The notes beneath the pieces are model-generated. The model did no database searches. It saw only the letters and a program-made list of their open reading frames with translations, and was not told the DNA's origin. The position numbers and the translations under genes were made by a program. Positions 34,724-44,593 of a DNA stretch of 64,000 nt are shown in pieces (positions within the stretch are counted from its first letter, which is position 1; each line of letters begins with the position of its first letter). Where the stretch lies: the NCBI RefSeq assembly GCF_900096975.1, contig NZ_FMYQ01000004.1:62001-126000 (forward strand), in the 5' to 3' direction. Origin of the DNA: Paraburkholderia lycopersici. Its GTDB lineage: Bacteria; Pseudomonadota; Gammaproteobacteria; Burkholderiales; Burkholderiaceae.

Positions 34724-35167
34724 TTAACGCTCTACGAGCGCGCCAAGATTGGCGCGCATACGCTGGAGCATCGCGCTGAACTGCTCCGCCTCTTCGGGCG
34801 TAAAGCCCGCGAGCGCCTCCGCCTGCACTTCGTCGCCCACGCGGCGCGCACTCGTAAGGACGCCTTCCGCCTTGGGCGTGAGGCTCACCAGCAATTCTCG
34901 GCGGTCGTCGGGGTTGGGCGTGCGCGCGACCCAGCCGCCTTCTTCCATGCGCTCCAGCAGCCGGCCGGCGGAAATCGGGGCGACTTCCAGCAGCTCGGCG
35001 AGGCTCGCCTGGTTCATGGCGCCATAGTGCGCGAGGTACGCGATCATGCGGCACTGCGCGCGCGTGAGTTCGAGCGACGACTTCGCAAGCTCGTCGTAAC
35101 GTTTGCCGTAGAGCCGGCCCACGTCGACGACCAGGAAGCCAAAGCGCCTTTCAAGGTCGGTAGTCAT
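34724..35167 (-). CDS. MarR family transcriptional regulator
   Basis: 147 residues with the MarR winged helix: LTRAQCRMIAYLAHYGAMNQ, the recognition part LAELLEVAPISAGRLLERME and the wing GGWVARTPNPDDRRELLVSL. The start ATG at 35165-35167 is right for the family. TATAAT on the minus strand (35174-35179) ends seven bases before it, so the message may be leaderless. It diverges from an EmrB-type drug exporter, a classic repressor-pump pair, and presumably represses that pump until a toxic ligand binds. Confidence 0.92.
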   Translation of the reverse strand: MTTDLERRFGFLVVDVGRLYGKRYDELAKSSLELTRAQCRMIAYLAHYGAMNQASLAELLEVAPISAGRLLERMEEGGWVARTPNPDDRRELLVSLTPKAEGVLTSARRVGDEVQAEALAGFTPEEAEQFSAMLQRMRANLGALVER

Positions 35168-35173
35168 CGCCAG

Positions 35174-35179
35174 ATTATA
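35174..35179 (-). promoter_or_regulatory. -10 box of the marR-like gene
   Basis: Perfect TATAAT on the minus strand. Transcription from it would begin at or within a base or two of the ATG (35167). The -35 at the expected distance is poor. Confidence 0.45.
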
Positions 35180-35226
35180 CGGGGGAGCGGCGTGCGCCTT
35201 CGCGAGGGCGTACTCACCGATACCGG

Positions 35227-35254
35227 TTGCGTAGAGGAGGGCGAGTCGTATAAT
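35227..35254 (+). promoter_or_regulatory. Promoter of the EmrB-type exporter gene
   Basis: TTGCGT (35227-35232), 16-base spacer, perfect TATAAT (35249-35254), about 40 bases before the ATG. Confidence 0.7.
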
Positions 35255-35265
35255 AAGCACGCTTA
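35254..35265. promoter_or_regulatory. Candidate MarR operator
   Basis: Perfect palindrome TAAGC-AC-GCTTA begins on the last base of the exporter's -10 box and covers its start point, where a MarR dimer would block RNA polymerase. Confidence 0.5.
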
Positions 35266-35300
35266 CGATTACAACGCAACGCGCTCCGCCCCCAATCACA

Positions 35301-36866
35301 ATGACCGCAGTCATGCAGGACGGCTCCGCCGCGCAGCATCGGGCGGACTCAGACAAGGAAGCCCCGCTCAACCGCGGCATGATCACACTCTCGATCATGC
35401 TCGCCACGCTGATGCAGACGCTCGACAGCACGATCGCCAACGTCGCGCTGCCGCACATGCAGGGCACGCTGTCCGCGTCCCAGGACGAGATCACGTGGGT
35501 GCTCACCTCATATATCGTCGCGGCGGCCATCGCCACGCCGCTTACGGGCTGGCTTGCCGACCGTTACGGCGTAAAGCGGCTGCTCGGTGTGGCGATTGCG
35601 GGATTTACCGTGGCCTCGGCCTTGTGCGGCCTTTCCGAAACGCTGGGCGAGATCGTCGCGTCGCGGCTTTTGCAGGGTGTGTTCGGCGCGTCGCTCGTGC
35701 CGCTCTCGCAGTCCATTCTTCTCGACATCAACCCGCGCGAGCGCCAGGGGCAGGCCATGGCGGTCTGGGGCATGGGCGTGATGGTCGGGCCCGTGCTCGG
35801 GCCCACGCTGGGCGGCTGGCTCACCGATAGCTACAACTGGCGCTGGGTATTCTTCATCAACGTGCCCGTGGGCGTCTTTGCATTCTTCGGCGTTTCGACT
35901 TTCCTGCCCGCGCGCGAGCCGGGCCGCCAACAGCGCTTCGACGTCTTCGGCTTCGCCACGCTCGCGCTCGCCATCGGCGCGCTGCAGGCCCTGCTCGACC
36001 GCGGCGAGCAACTCGACTGGTTCGGTTCGCTCGAAATACGCGTCGAAGCGCTGGTTGCGGTCATCGCGTTTGCATTTTTCATTGTGCACACAGCGACTTC
36101 GGGCCCCGGTACGTTCTTTCGCTATCAACTGCTCAAGGACCGCAACTTCGCGACGGGCACGTTATTCATCTTCGTGATCGGCGCGGTGCTCTACGCGACG
36201 CGGGCGCTTCTGCCGCCCATGCTGCAGAACCTCATGGGCTATCCGGTCGCCACCACGGGTCTCGTTACGGCGCCGAGCGGCGCGGGCACCATGATCGCCA
36301 TGCTGATCGCCGGGCGCATACTGAAGCGCGTGGACGCGCGCGCCATGCTGCTGTTCGGCTTCATGGTTTCCGCGTACGCGCTCTGGCAGATGATGCAGTA
36401 CACGCTCGTGCTTTCGGCCTCGGATATCGTGTGGCCGGGCGTGGTGCAGGGCTTCGGCCTTGGTTTCGTGTTCGTGCCGCTTTCGGCGCTGACTTTCTCG
36501 ACGCTTACGCCGCAGTTGCGCGCGGACGGCACCGCCACTTATAGCCTCATGCGCAACATCGGCAGCAGTATCGGTATTTCGATCGTGCAGACGTTCGTCA
36601 CGCGCGGCACGCAGATCGCTCATGCCGACCTCGCCGCCAACATCACGCCCTTCAATCCCGCAGTCCAGACAATGCTCGAAAGCGGTTCGCGGTACGATCT
36701 CGCCGTGCTCAATCAGTCGATCACGCAGCAGGCCCAGATGATCGCGTATCTGAACGACTTCAAGATGATGTTCGTGGCCACGCTGCTTGTGATTCCGCTG
36801 CTCTTCCTGATCCGGACCAACTCGAACGCCGCTGCCGCCGATACGAGCCACGCGGCGATGGATTAG
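35301..36866 (+). CDS. DHA2 family (EmrB/QacA) drug efflux MFS transporter
   Basis: 521-residue inner-membrane proton antiporter with 14 predicted segments. Family markers: LMQTLDSTIANVALPHMQG in TM1, the motif A loop GWLADRYGVKRLL and motif C GMGVMVGPVLGPTLGGWL. It may pair with EmrA and TolC-like partners encoded elsewhere; none is adjacent. Regulated by the divergent MarR gene through the palindrome at 35254-35265. Confidence 0.92.
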   Translation: MTAVMQDGSAAQHRADSDKEAPLNRGMITLSIMLATLMQTLDSTIANVALPHMQGTLSASQDEITWVLTSYIVAAAIATPLTGWLADRYGVKRLLGVAIAGFTVASALCGLSETLGEIVASRLLQGVFGASLVPLSQSILLDINPRERQGQAMAVWGMGVMVGPVLGPTLGGWLTDSYNWRWVFFINVPVGVFAFFGVSTFLPAREPGRQQRFDVFGFATLALAIGALQALLDRGEQLDWFGSLEIRVEALVAVIAFAFFIVHTATSGPGTFFRYQLLKDRNFATGTLFIFVIGAVLYATRALLPPMLQNLMGYPVATTGLVTAPSGAGTMIAMLIAGRILKRVDARAMLLFGFMVSAYALWQMMQYTLVLSASDIVWPGVVQGFGLGFVFVPLSALTFSTLTPQLRADGTATYSLMRNIGSSIGISIVQTFVTRGTQIAHADLAANITPFNPAVQTMLESGSRYDLAVLNQSITQQAQMIAYLNDFKMMFVATLLVIPLLFLIRTNSNAAAADTSHAAMD

Positions 36867-36935
36867 GCCGTTTCCGCGCCTTTTTTTTCGCTCAGGCGCG
36901 CGGCGGGTCCGCGCGCTTTGCATTCAAGAACCTCC

Positions 36936-37877
36936 ATGCTTTCCGCCGTCTCCATTCTCCTGCCCGTTTTCGGCCTCATCTTCGCGGGCTTCGCCTGCCG
37001 TCGCGCGAATGTCCTCGGACCCGCCGCCGCATCGGAACTGAACCGCTTCGTCGTCTGGCTCGCGCTGCCCGCGCTGCTTTTCGATATCCTTGCGCACGCA
37101 ACGTGGCACGAGCTGTTTCAGCCCGCATTCGTCGCGGCGTTTGGTCTTGCGGGACTTGCGGTATTCGCCGCCGTGGTGGGCGCGCGCGTGTTTCTCGGCC
37201 GGCCGCTCGCGGATGCGAGCATCGACGGCCTCGCCGCCGCCTATCCGAATACGGGCTACGTGGGTTTTCCGCTGTGCATGATCGCGTTCGGACCGTCGAG
37301 TCTCACGGCCACGACCCTCGCGACGATACTCGTTGTCTGCGTGCTGTTCGCCATCGCCATCGTGCTGATCGAGACGGGGCTGCAAAGCGAGCGGCGTCCG
37401 CATCGGCTCGCCATCAAGGTCGTGCGTTCGCTGTTGCGCAATCCTCTCCTGGTGGCGCCCGCGCTGGGCGCGATCGTTTCGGCCGCGCATGTCACGCTGC
37501 CCGCGAGCGCGGAAACGTTCCTCAAGCTCCTTGGCAGCGCGGCGAGCCCGTGCGCGCTCGTGAGCCTCGGCCTTTTTCTGGCGGAGCGTCGCACGAGCGG
37601 CGCCGCGCCGCGCGAGTCCTCGTGGTGGCTCACACTCGGCAAGCTCGCCGTGCAGCCGCTGCTTACCTGGTGGCTCGCCGACCGCGTGTTCGCGCTGCCG
37701 GCTCAACTGGTGGAAATCGCCGTGCTGCTCGCCGCGTTGCCTACGGGCACGGGTCCGTTCATGCTCGCCGAGTACTATCGGCGCGAGGCACACGTGACCT
37801 CGCGCACGATCCTGCATTCCACGATCGGCTCGCTCGTCACGCTCACGCTGATTCTGCTGCATCTGCACCATGGCTGA
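36936..37877 (+). CDS. AEC family transporter (auxin efflux carrier-like)
   Basis: 313 residues, ten hydrophobic segments in two inverted five-helix repeats. Typical AEC features: an N-terminal ILLPVFGLIFAGFACRR, the conserved ELNRFVVWLALPALLFDIL and AAYPNTGYVGFPL. Bacterial AEC proteins carry dicarboxylates (malonate, malate) or amino acids; the substrate here is unknown. The ATG at 36936 is used rather than the TTG at 36918. It follows the exporter by 70 bases. Confidence 0.88.
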   Translation: MLSAVSILLPVFGLIFAGFACRRANVLGPAAASELNRFVVWLALPALLFDILAHATWHELFQPAFVAAFGLAGLAVFAAVVGARVFLGRPLADASIDGLAAAYPNTGYVGFPLCMIAFGPSSLTATTLATILVVCVLFAIAIVLIETGLQSERRPHRLAIKVVRSLLRNPLLVAPALGAIVSAAHVTLPASAETFLKLLGSAASPCALVSLGLFLAERRTSGAAPRESSWWLTLGKLAVQPLLTWWLADRVFALPAQLVEIAVLLAALPTGTGPFMLAEYYRREAHVTSRTILHSTIGSLVTLTLILLHLHHG

Positions 37878-37958
37878 GGCAACGGGCCGCGAGGCTGCGC
37901 CGGCGCGGCACGATGCTTGCTGCACCAAGGCCATAACCATCGATCAGGAGAATTGACG

Positions 37959-38162
37959 ATGAACTGGCTTCGACATATCGGCGCGGCGCGTGTCCCGCTC
38001 GTCATCGCTGTTTTCCTCGCTGCGGCGGGTACCGGTGCCTGCACGCTGGGCGGCGCGGCCGCGGGCGGCTATGTCGGCAACAAGGCGACCAACGGCAGCG
38101 CGGTCGGCACCGTGGGCGGCGCGGTCGCAGGCGGCGTGATCGGGCACGAGCTTGGCAAGTAG
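37959..38162 (+). CDS. Small glycine-zipper protein, possible lipoprotein (OsmB-like)
   Basis: 67 residues. A short positively charged start and hydrophobic signal (VPLVIAVFLAAAGTGAC) ends at a cysteine in TGAC, a weak lipobox, followed by a glycine zipper (LGGAAAGGYVGNKATNG, GGAVAGGVIGHELGK) like the Gly-zipper 2TM lipoproteins OsmB and SlyB. GGAG lies nine bases before the ATG. It probably sits in the envelope; function unknown. Confidence 0.78.
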   Translation: MNWLRHIGAARVPLVIAVFLAAAGTGACTLGGAAAGGYVGNKATNGSAVGTVGGAVAGGVIGHELGK

Positions 38163-38178
38163 CCCGCACGCGGCCCGA

Positions 38179-38207
38179 CAAAAAAACGGCGGGCGTGTGC
38201 CCGCCGT
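38179..38207 (-). terminator. Terminator of the sugar ABC operon
   Basis: A perfect 9-bp stem (ACGGCGGGC/GCCCGCCGT) with a GTGT loop; on the minus strand it is followed by seven T. It closes the operon ending at 38236 and can partly serve the convergent small gene. Confidence 0.88.
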
Positions 38208-38235
38208 CGTCATTTCGGTCGGCGCTCGCCGGTCT

Positions 38236-39081
38236 TCACTTCACGGCGCCAAGCGCCAGCCCCTTCACCATGTAGCGCTGCAACCAGGCGAACACTACCG
38301 AAACCGGCAGCGTGGCCGCCAGGGTGGCCGCCATGACGAGCTGCCATTCCACGGTGTACTTGCCGGCCACCATGTCGGTGACCTGCACCGTGAGCGTCTT
38401 GTTTTCCGGCGAGCGGATCAACGTATAGACCACGGCGAATTCGTTCCACGCGCTGATGAACGTGAAGATCGCCGTCACCACCACGGCCGGGACCGCGAGC
38501 GGCAGGAACACGCGGAAGACCGCGCCGGTGCGGCTGCATCCTTCGAGCCACGCCGATTCTTCGAGGTCGCGCGGCACGGTCTGGAAATACGACGAGAGCA
38601 TCCACACGGCAAACGCGATGTTGAATGCCGCGTACGACACGATCACGCCGATCTTCGAATCGACGAGATTGCCGTCGCCATATGGAATCATCGCGGCGAG
38701 GCGGAACAGGCCCACGACGAGCAGGATGGGCGAGAGCATTTGCGTGACCAGCAGGAACTGCCGGTAGAGGCCGCGCCCGCGGAACGGAAAACGCGCGAGC
38801 GCATAGGCGGCCGGCAGGCTCACGGCGAGTGCGAGCGCGGTGGAAAGGCAGCTCACGACAATGCTGTTGCGCAGCGCGACGCCGAAGTTCGCGGCCTGCC
38901 ACATATCGACGTAGTTCTGCCAACGCCATTGCATGGGCAGCCAGCGCGCGGGGTAGACGAACACCTCCGAAGCGGGCTTGAACGAGGTGAAGAACATCAC
39001 GGCGAACGGAAACAGCACGGCTACGACGAGCGGTGAAAGCGCAAGCCAGCACCAGATCGAGCGTTTGAGCTTGCGGTTCAT
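38236..39081 (-). CDS. Carbohydrate ABC transporter permease (MalG-like)
   Basis: 281-residue inner-membrane permease, six segments, CUT1 type. The EAA loop reads LEESAWLEGCSRTGAVFRVFLP, with the usual IAF-x-VWMLSSYF before it. Overlaps the upstream permease gene by ATGA (39078-39081). Its partner ATPase is encoded in the divergent operon (42547-43608). Substrate not deducible beyond sugar or sugar alcohol. Confidence 0.9.
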   Translation of the reverse strand: MNRKLKRSIWCWLALSPLVVAVLFPFAVMFFTSFKPASEVFVYPARWLPMQWRWQNYVDMWQAANFGVALRNSIVVSCLSTALALAVSLPAAYALARFPFRGRGLYRQFLLVTQMLSPILLVVGLFRLAAMIPYGDGNLVDSKIGVIVSYAAFNIAFAVWMLSSYFQTVPRDLEESAWLEGCSRTGAVFRVFLPLAVPAVVVTAIFTFISAWNEFAVVYTLIRSPENKTLTVQVTDMVAGKYTVEWQLVMAATLAATLPVSVVFAWLQRYMVKGLALGAVK

Positions 39082-40064
39082 GCGAGGTCTCCTTCTGCGT
39101 TGCCACGTCTGGCCTGCAAGCGCAGGTAGACCACCGAGAATGCGAACAGGATGACGAGCATGATGAGCGAGACCGCGGCCGCTTCGCCTGGTCGTCCCAG
39201 GCGGAAGCCCAGTTCGTAAAGGTAAGTGACGAGAATATGCGTGCTGTCGTCGGGGCCGCCTTGCGTCATCACCCAGATGATCGGAAACGAGTTGAACACG
39301 TAGATCACGTTCAGCAGGATCGCCATGTTGATGAACGGCTTGAGCAACGGCAGCGTGAGCTTGCGGAACTGCTGCCACGCGCTTGCGCCGTCGATGCGCG
39401 CGGCTTCGTAGATGTCGCCCGGCACCGAGGAAAGGCCGCCGAGCAGGATCGTCGTGGTAAACGGTATCGACACGAGGATGCCCACGCAAATCTCGACGGG
39501 GAACGCATATTCGGGTGTCGCGAGCCAGTGAATCGGTCCGGAGGTCAGGCCGAGCCGTTGCAGCGTGACGTTGACCATGCCGTAGTCGTCGTTGAACGCC
39601 CAGCGCCACACCACGGCGGTCATGGTGAGCGAGACGGACCACGGCAGCATGACGATGGTGCGCGCAATGCCGCGACCGTAGAAGTCCTGATTGAGCACGA
39701 GCGCGACCGGCACGGAAATGAGCACCGTGCCCACCACGACGAAGAATGTCCAGATCAGCGTGTTCCTGAGGGCGCTCATGAACACCGGATCGCCGAACAC
39801 GTTATAGAAGTTCTGCAGGCCGCTGAAATCGCGGATCTGCCCGAAGCGCGATACATCGTGCAGCGACTGGTAGACGATGTTGAAGATCGGATAGCTGATG
39901 ATGAACAGCGCGAGCACGAGACTCGGCACGATCAGGAGCCAGGGTGCGCGGGGCGCGGCAACGGCGCGGGGTAGTCGGCTCATGCGGGTTCGTGCGCGTG
40001 ATCGGTCGGGGGCGTCGCCGGCCGGCGCGGCGGCGGGCGAGGGTTTCAGGGGACCCGTAGTCAT
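39078..40064 (-). CDS. Carbohydrate ABC transporter permease (MalF-like)
   Basis: 328 residues. After a Pro/Ala/Arg-rich cytoplasmic start come six segments (APWLLIVPSLVLALFIISYP first). The EAA motif is IYEAARIDGASAWQQFRKLTLP. The start is uncertain: ATG 40062-40064 gives the longest form, ATG 39981-39983 would remove 27 residues of low-complexity sequence, and neither has a clear ribosome binding site. It is 107 bases downstream of the binding-protein gene. Confidence 0.88.
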   Translation of the reverse strand: MTTGPLKPSPAAAPAGDAPDRSRARTRMSRLPRAVAAPRAPWLLIVPSLVLALFIISYPIFNIVYQSLHDVSRFGQIRDFSGLQNFYNVFGDPVFMSALRNTLIWTFFVVVGTVLISVPVALVLNQDFYGRGIARTIVMLPWSVSLTMTAVVWRWAFNDDYGMVNVTLQRLGLTSGPIHWLATPEYAFPVEICVGILVSIPFTTTILLGGLSSVPGDIYEAARIDGASAWQQFRKLTLPLLKPFINMAILLNVIYVFNSFPIIWVMTQGGPDDSTHILVTYLYELGFRLGRPGEAAAVSLIMLVILFAFSVVYLRLQARRGNAEGDLA

Positions 40065-40171
40065 GTCGAATCGTCAGTGCTTCGAAACGTCGGTTCTCAG
40101 GCGTTCCGGCACGCGCCGCGGAGTTCGGGGCGCGCGCCGGTCTCGCCGTACAGATGAGGCTCGAATGAGGC

Positions 40172-41404
40172 TTACTTGCCGAGCGACTTGTTCGCTTCCG
40201 TGGCCGCCTGGTTCAGCGCGTCGGCCGGCTTGGCCTTGCCGAGGTAGATCGACTGCATTGCGTTGGTCACGGCCTTCGCGGTGTCCTCCCAGCCCGTCAC
40301 GGTCGGCGCGAACTTCGCGTGCGGCAGCAGCGCGATGAATGCCTTCGTGTCGGGGTCCTGGAACGCCGGATCGGTCGCCTCCGCCTTCGTGGTCGGCAGG
40401 AAGCCTTCCGTGCTCGTGAACTCCACGCGCGGTTCCTTCGTGAACAGATAGTCGAGGAACTTCCAGGCGCTCTTCTTCGCCTTCGAGTTCTTGAACATCA
40501 TGATCGAGTCGGTCACCGCGTAGGTGGCGGGCGTCGTTGCCACGGGGATCGGATCGATGCCGTACTTGATGTTCGGTGCTTCCTTCTTCAACTGCTTGGC
40601 GAGGAACGGCGCCGAGATCATCATCGCCACGCGGCCCTGCTTGAAGAGGTTCTGCACGTCTTCGCGGCTGTAACCCGTCACGCCCGGCTGGGTGAGACCG
40701 TCGTCGATCATCGTCTTGTAGAGCGTGGCGGCCTTCACGCCAGCGGGCGAGTTGAACGCGGCCTTGCCGTCCTTGCCTACCACTTCGCCGCCGTGGGTCC
40801 ACAGCGCGTAGTAGTAGTACACGTCGGTTTCGATTTCCTTGCCTTGCAGGCCGAAGCCGGCGATGCCCTTCGCCTTGAGCTTCTTCGAGGCGTCGATCAC
40901 GTCGTTCCAGGTCTTCGGACCATTCGGATAACCAACGGAAGCGAGCATGTCTTTGCTGTAGTACAGCGCGCGCGCCGAAGCGGCGATCGGCAGGCCGTAG
41001 ATCTTGCCGTTGATTTCGCCCGGAGCGAGGAACGGACCGATGAAGCGCGCCTTGAAGTTCGCATCCATGTACGGGTCGAGCGGCTCGGCAATGTCGTCCT
41101 TCACGAAGTCGAGCAGCCAGCGCGTGCCGATGATGGCGAGGTCGGCATTGGCGCCGCCGGAAATGTCCGTTTGCAGCTTCTGTTGCAGCGAATCCCAGTT
41201 CACGTCTTCGATCTTGACCGTGATGCCGGGGTTGGCGGCCTCGAACTGCTTGGCCATTTTCTCGAAGTACGGGGCCGTGGCGTCGCTGTAGTGCGCGACG
41301 GTCACGCGAACCGTATCGGCATGCGCCGCGGCGGTGATGCCCGCAAATGCGAGCGCGACGGCGAGCTTGCCGAGCGTGGTGGTTGCACGTGCCTGAAACG
41401 ACAT
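40172..41404 (-). CDS. ABC transporter sugar-binding protein (CUT1 family)
   Basis: 410-residue periplasmic binding protein. Signal peptide with TTTLGKLAVALAFAGITAAA and cleavage after AHA near residue 29. Mature features: VAHYSDATAPYFEKMAKQFE, ISGGANADLAIIGTRW and the late domain KKSAWKFLDYLFTKEPRVEF, typical of MalE/UgpB-like proteins. AGGAGA precedes the ATG. It leads the operon with two permeases and is driven by a well-formed promoter at 41479-41507. Confidence 0.92.
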   Translation of the reverse strand: MSFQARATTTLGKLAVALAFAGITAAAHADTVRVTVAHYSDATAPYFEKMAKQFEAANPGITVKIEDVNWDSLQQKLQTDISGGANADLAIIGTRWLLDFVKDDIAEPLDPYMDANFKARFIGPFLAPGEINGKIYGLPIAASARALYYSKDMLASVGYPNGPKTWNDVIDASKKLKAKGIAGFGLQGKEIETDVYYYYALWTHGGEVVGKDGKAAFNSPAGVKAATLYKTMIDDGLTQPGVTGYSREDVQNLFKQGRVAMMISAPFLAKQLKKEAPNIKYGIDPIPVATTPATYAVTDSIMMFKNSKAKKSAWKFLDYLFTKEPRVEFTSTEGFLPTTKAEATDPAFQDPDTKAFIALLPHAKFAPTVTGWEDTAKAVTNAMQSIYLGKAKPADALNQAATEANKSLGK

Positions 41405-41478
41405 TCTCTCTCTCCTGGGTGGTTTTCCTGCTTATGCCGCCGCCGTGACCCGGCCGCTGGGTTGCGTTGTTTGAAAAA

Positions 41479-41507
41479 ATCCTACAGGATGAAAAAAGCG
41501 TTGTCAC
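41479..41507 (-). promoter_or_regulatory. Promoter of the sugar-binding protein operon
   Basis: Minus-strand GTGACA (41502-41507), 17-base spacer, TAGGAT (41479-41484), about 70 bases before the ATG. Confidence 0.6.
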
Positions 41508-41536
41508 CTGGTAATCCCGATATTGTTTTGCGCGCC

Positions 41537-41564
41537 GTTATTTGCATAACATGCTGTAAAACAG
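41537..41564. promoter_or_regulatory. Two adjacent palindromes, candidate RpiR operators
   Basis: GTTAT-TTGC-ATAAC (41537-41550) and CTGT-AAA-ACAG (41554-41564) lie in the divergent region between the binding-protein and dehydrogenase genes, upstream of the minus-strand promoter and over a possible plus-strand one (TTGTTT at 41524, TAACAT at 41547). Confidence 0.45.
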
Positions 41565-41692
41565 GGGAAATTCATGCGGTGCAGCAGCGTGGAACGATTC
41601 GTGTAAACCCGTATGGGATAGCCGCGCCCCATTCATATGTAGGAAATTTTCAGGTTCGCTGGCATGAGCGGCGGACCGCACGGAGGATCGAG

Positions 41693-42466
41693 ATGAGCCG
41701 GGTCGTGCTGGTGACGGGTGCGTGCGGCGGCATAGGCCGCGCGCTGTGCAAGCGGTTTCTCGACGCGGGCGACACGGTGCTCGCGCTCGATCGCGACGCT
41801 GCGGGCGTGCAGCAGCTCGCGGGCGATTTCGGCGCCGCGCGTCTCGAAGCGTTCGCGGCCGATGTGAGCGATCAGGCCGCGGTGACCGACGCCGTGGCGC
41901 GCGGCGTGGCGGCGCGCGGACCCGTGGACGTGGCGGTGGCGAATGCGGGCGGCGCGCTCGGCACCACGCTCGCGCACACCGACGCGGCGAGCTGGCGTCG
42001 CGACGTCGAGCTGAACCTGAACGGGACCTACTATACGGTCGAAGCCGTGCGGGCCTCGATGATCGAACGCAGGCGCGGCGCACTCGTGCTGATCGGCTCG
42101 GTGAACGGCCTCACGGCGCTCGGCCATCCCGCGTACAGCGTGGCGAAGGCGGGCCTCGTGAGCTACACGAAAGCGCTCGCCATGGAGCTGGGACCGCACG
42201 GCATACGCGCGAACATCGTTTGCCCCGGCACCGTGAAGACGCCTGCGTGGCGCATGCGTGTCGAGCGGCATCCGAAGATATTCGAAGAACTAAGCAAATG
42301 GTATCCGCTCGGCGACGTGGCCACGCCCGAGGATATTGCCGACGCCGTGCAGTTTCTCGCCTCGCCGCGAGCGCGGGTGATTACGGGCGTGGCGCTGCCC
42401 GTGGACGCAGGTCTCATGGCGGGCAACCGGCTGATGGCCAACGAATTGACGCTCGATCCGTTCTGA
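41693..42466 (+). CDS. SDR family oxidoreductase (likely sugar or polyol dehydrogenase)
   Basis: 257-residue NAD(P)-dependent classical short-chain dehydrogenase. Cofactor motif TGACGGIG (residues 8-15), NAG in VANAGGALG, catalytic serine in LIGSVNGLTALG and YSVAK (Tyr/Lys). Its place ahead of a sugar ABC ATPase and RpiR regulator suggests it oxidises the imported sugar or polyol. GGAGG lies seven bases before the ATG. The long open frame upstream is non-coding. Confidence 0.9.
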   Translation: MSRVVLVTGACGGIGRALCKRFLDAGDTVLALDRDAAGVQQLAGDFGAARLEAFAADVSDQAAVTDAVARGVAARGPVDVAVANAGGALGTTLAHTDAASWRRDVELNLNGTYYTVEAVRASMIERRRGALVLIGSVNGLTALGHPAYSVAKAGLVSYTKALAMELGPHGIRANIVCPGTVKTPAWRMRVERHPKIFEELSKWYPLGDVATPEDIADAVQFLASPRARVITGVALPVDAGLMAGNRLMANELTLDPF

Positions 42467-42546
42467 GTCGCGCACGCAACGTAGAACGCAATCTCGATCA
42501 CATGGCGGCACCCATCTACGCAAGCATTCAGGCAAACGAGGAAAGC

Positions 42547-43608
<1,062 letters not shown>

Positions 43609-43669
43609 AGCGGAAGCTCGCATCGAAACTGGATAGCGGGCGCCTCGTACCTTTCACGGGAAAAACAGC

Positions 43670-44581
43670 TTGCCGGTCTCCAACCTCATTCATCACATCC
43701 GCAACGTCGCGGAGTCGCTGCGTCCCGCCGAGCGCAAGGTCGCGGAGATGGTGCTCGCCGACATCGACTTCGCCATGCGCGCGAGCATCACCGAGCTTGC
43801 CTTGCGCGCAGACGTGTCCGAGCCTTCCGTCACGCGCTTTTGCCGGGCGGTGGGCGCGCACGGCCTGCGCGACTTCAAGATGCGGCTCGCGCAGAGCGCG
43901 GCGGGCAACGTGCCCTTCGCGCTGGCCACGGAGATGACGAGCGGCGAGGCGGGCGGCGCCGGGTGGGCGGGCGAAGTCGGCACGTTGCTCGACAAGGTCA
44001 CCGAGTCGGTCGTGCAGGGCGTGACGCATGCGCGCGCCTCGCTCGACCCGGCCGTGTTCGAGGCCGCGGTGGCCGCGCTCGGCAGCGCGAGGCGCGTGTA
44101 CTTCTTCGGCGTGGGCGCGGGCTCGGGGCTCGTCGCGCAAGACGCGGCATTGCGCATGCTGCGGCTCGACATCGCGGCAAGCGCTTTCACGGACGCGCAT
44201 CTGCAACGCCTGTATGCCGCGCTGCTCGAACCGGGCGACGTGGCGTTCGCGATCTCGCAGTCGGGGCGCAGCGTGGAAGTCAACGAGAGCATCCAGATCG
44301 CGAAGGAGCGCGGCGCCACGACCATTGCGCTGACTAGCGCAGGATCGCGTCTCGCGTGGGTGGTCGACATTCCGCTCTTGCTGCGCCTGCCGGCGGCGGC
44401 GGATGCGCATGCGCCCGCCGTCGTGCGCATCGCGCATCTGGCGGTGCTCGATGCGCTCGCGCTCGGCGTGTCGCTCGGGCTCGGGCCGAAGGCGCTCGCC
44501 AAGATGCGCGACGCGCAGGCGCGCAGCGACGGCGAGAGCGGCAGCACGGCGGACGTCGCGTCGCCATCCCGCGATGCCTGA
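43670..44581 (+). CDS. MurR/RpiR family transcriptional regulator
   Basis: 303 residues. N-terminal RpiR helix-turn-helix (LRPAERKVAEMVLAD, LALRADVSEPSVTRFCRAVG) and C-terminal SIS domain (ARRVYFFGVGAGSGLVAQD, ISQSGRSVEVNESIQIAKE) for a sugar phosphate ligand. The start is TTG at 43670, giving MPVSNLIHHIRN; no good ribosome binding site is seen. It likely controls this ABC divergon. It ends 12 bases from the convergent P450 stop. Confidence 0.9.
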   Translation: MPVSNLIHHIRNVAESLRPAERKVAEMVLADIDFAMRASITELALRADVSEPSVTRFCRAVGAHGLRDFKMRLAQSAAGNVPFALATEMTSGEAGGAGWAGEVGTLLDKVTESVVQGVTHARASLDPAVFEAAVAALGSARRVYFFGVGAGSGLVAQDAALRMLRLDIAASAFTDAHLQRLYAALLEPGDVAFAISQSGRSVEVNESIQIAKERGATTIALTSAGSRLAWVVDIPLLLRLPAAADAHAPAVVRIAHLAVLDALALGVSLGLGPKALAKMRDAQARSDGESGSTADVASPSRDA

Positions 44582-44593
44582 AGCGGCGCGCGC

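Noticed and set aside
36867..36915. Terminator after the EmrB-type gene
   Set aside because: T-run lies inside the loop of the only inverted repeat, so it is not a normal terminator.
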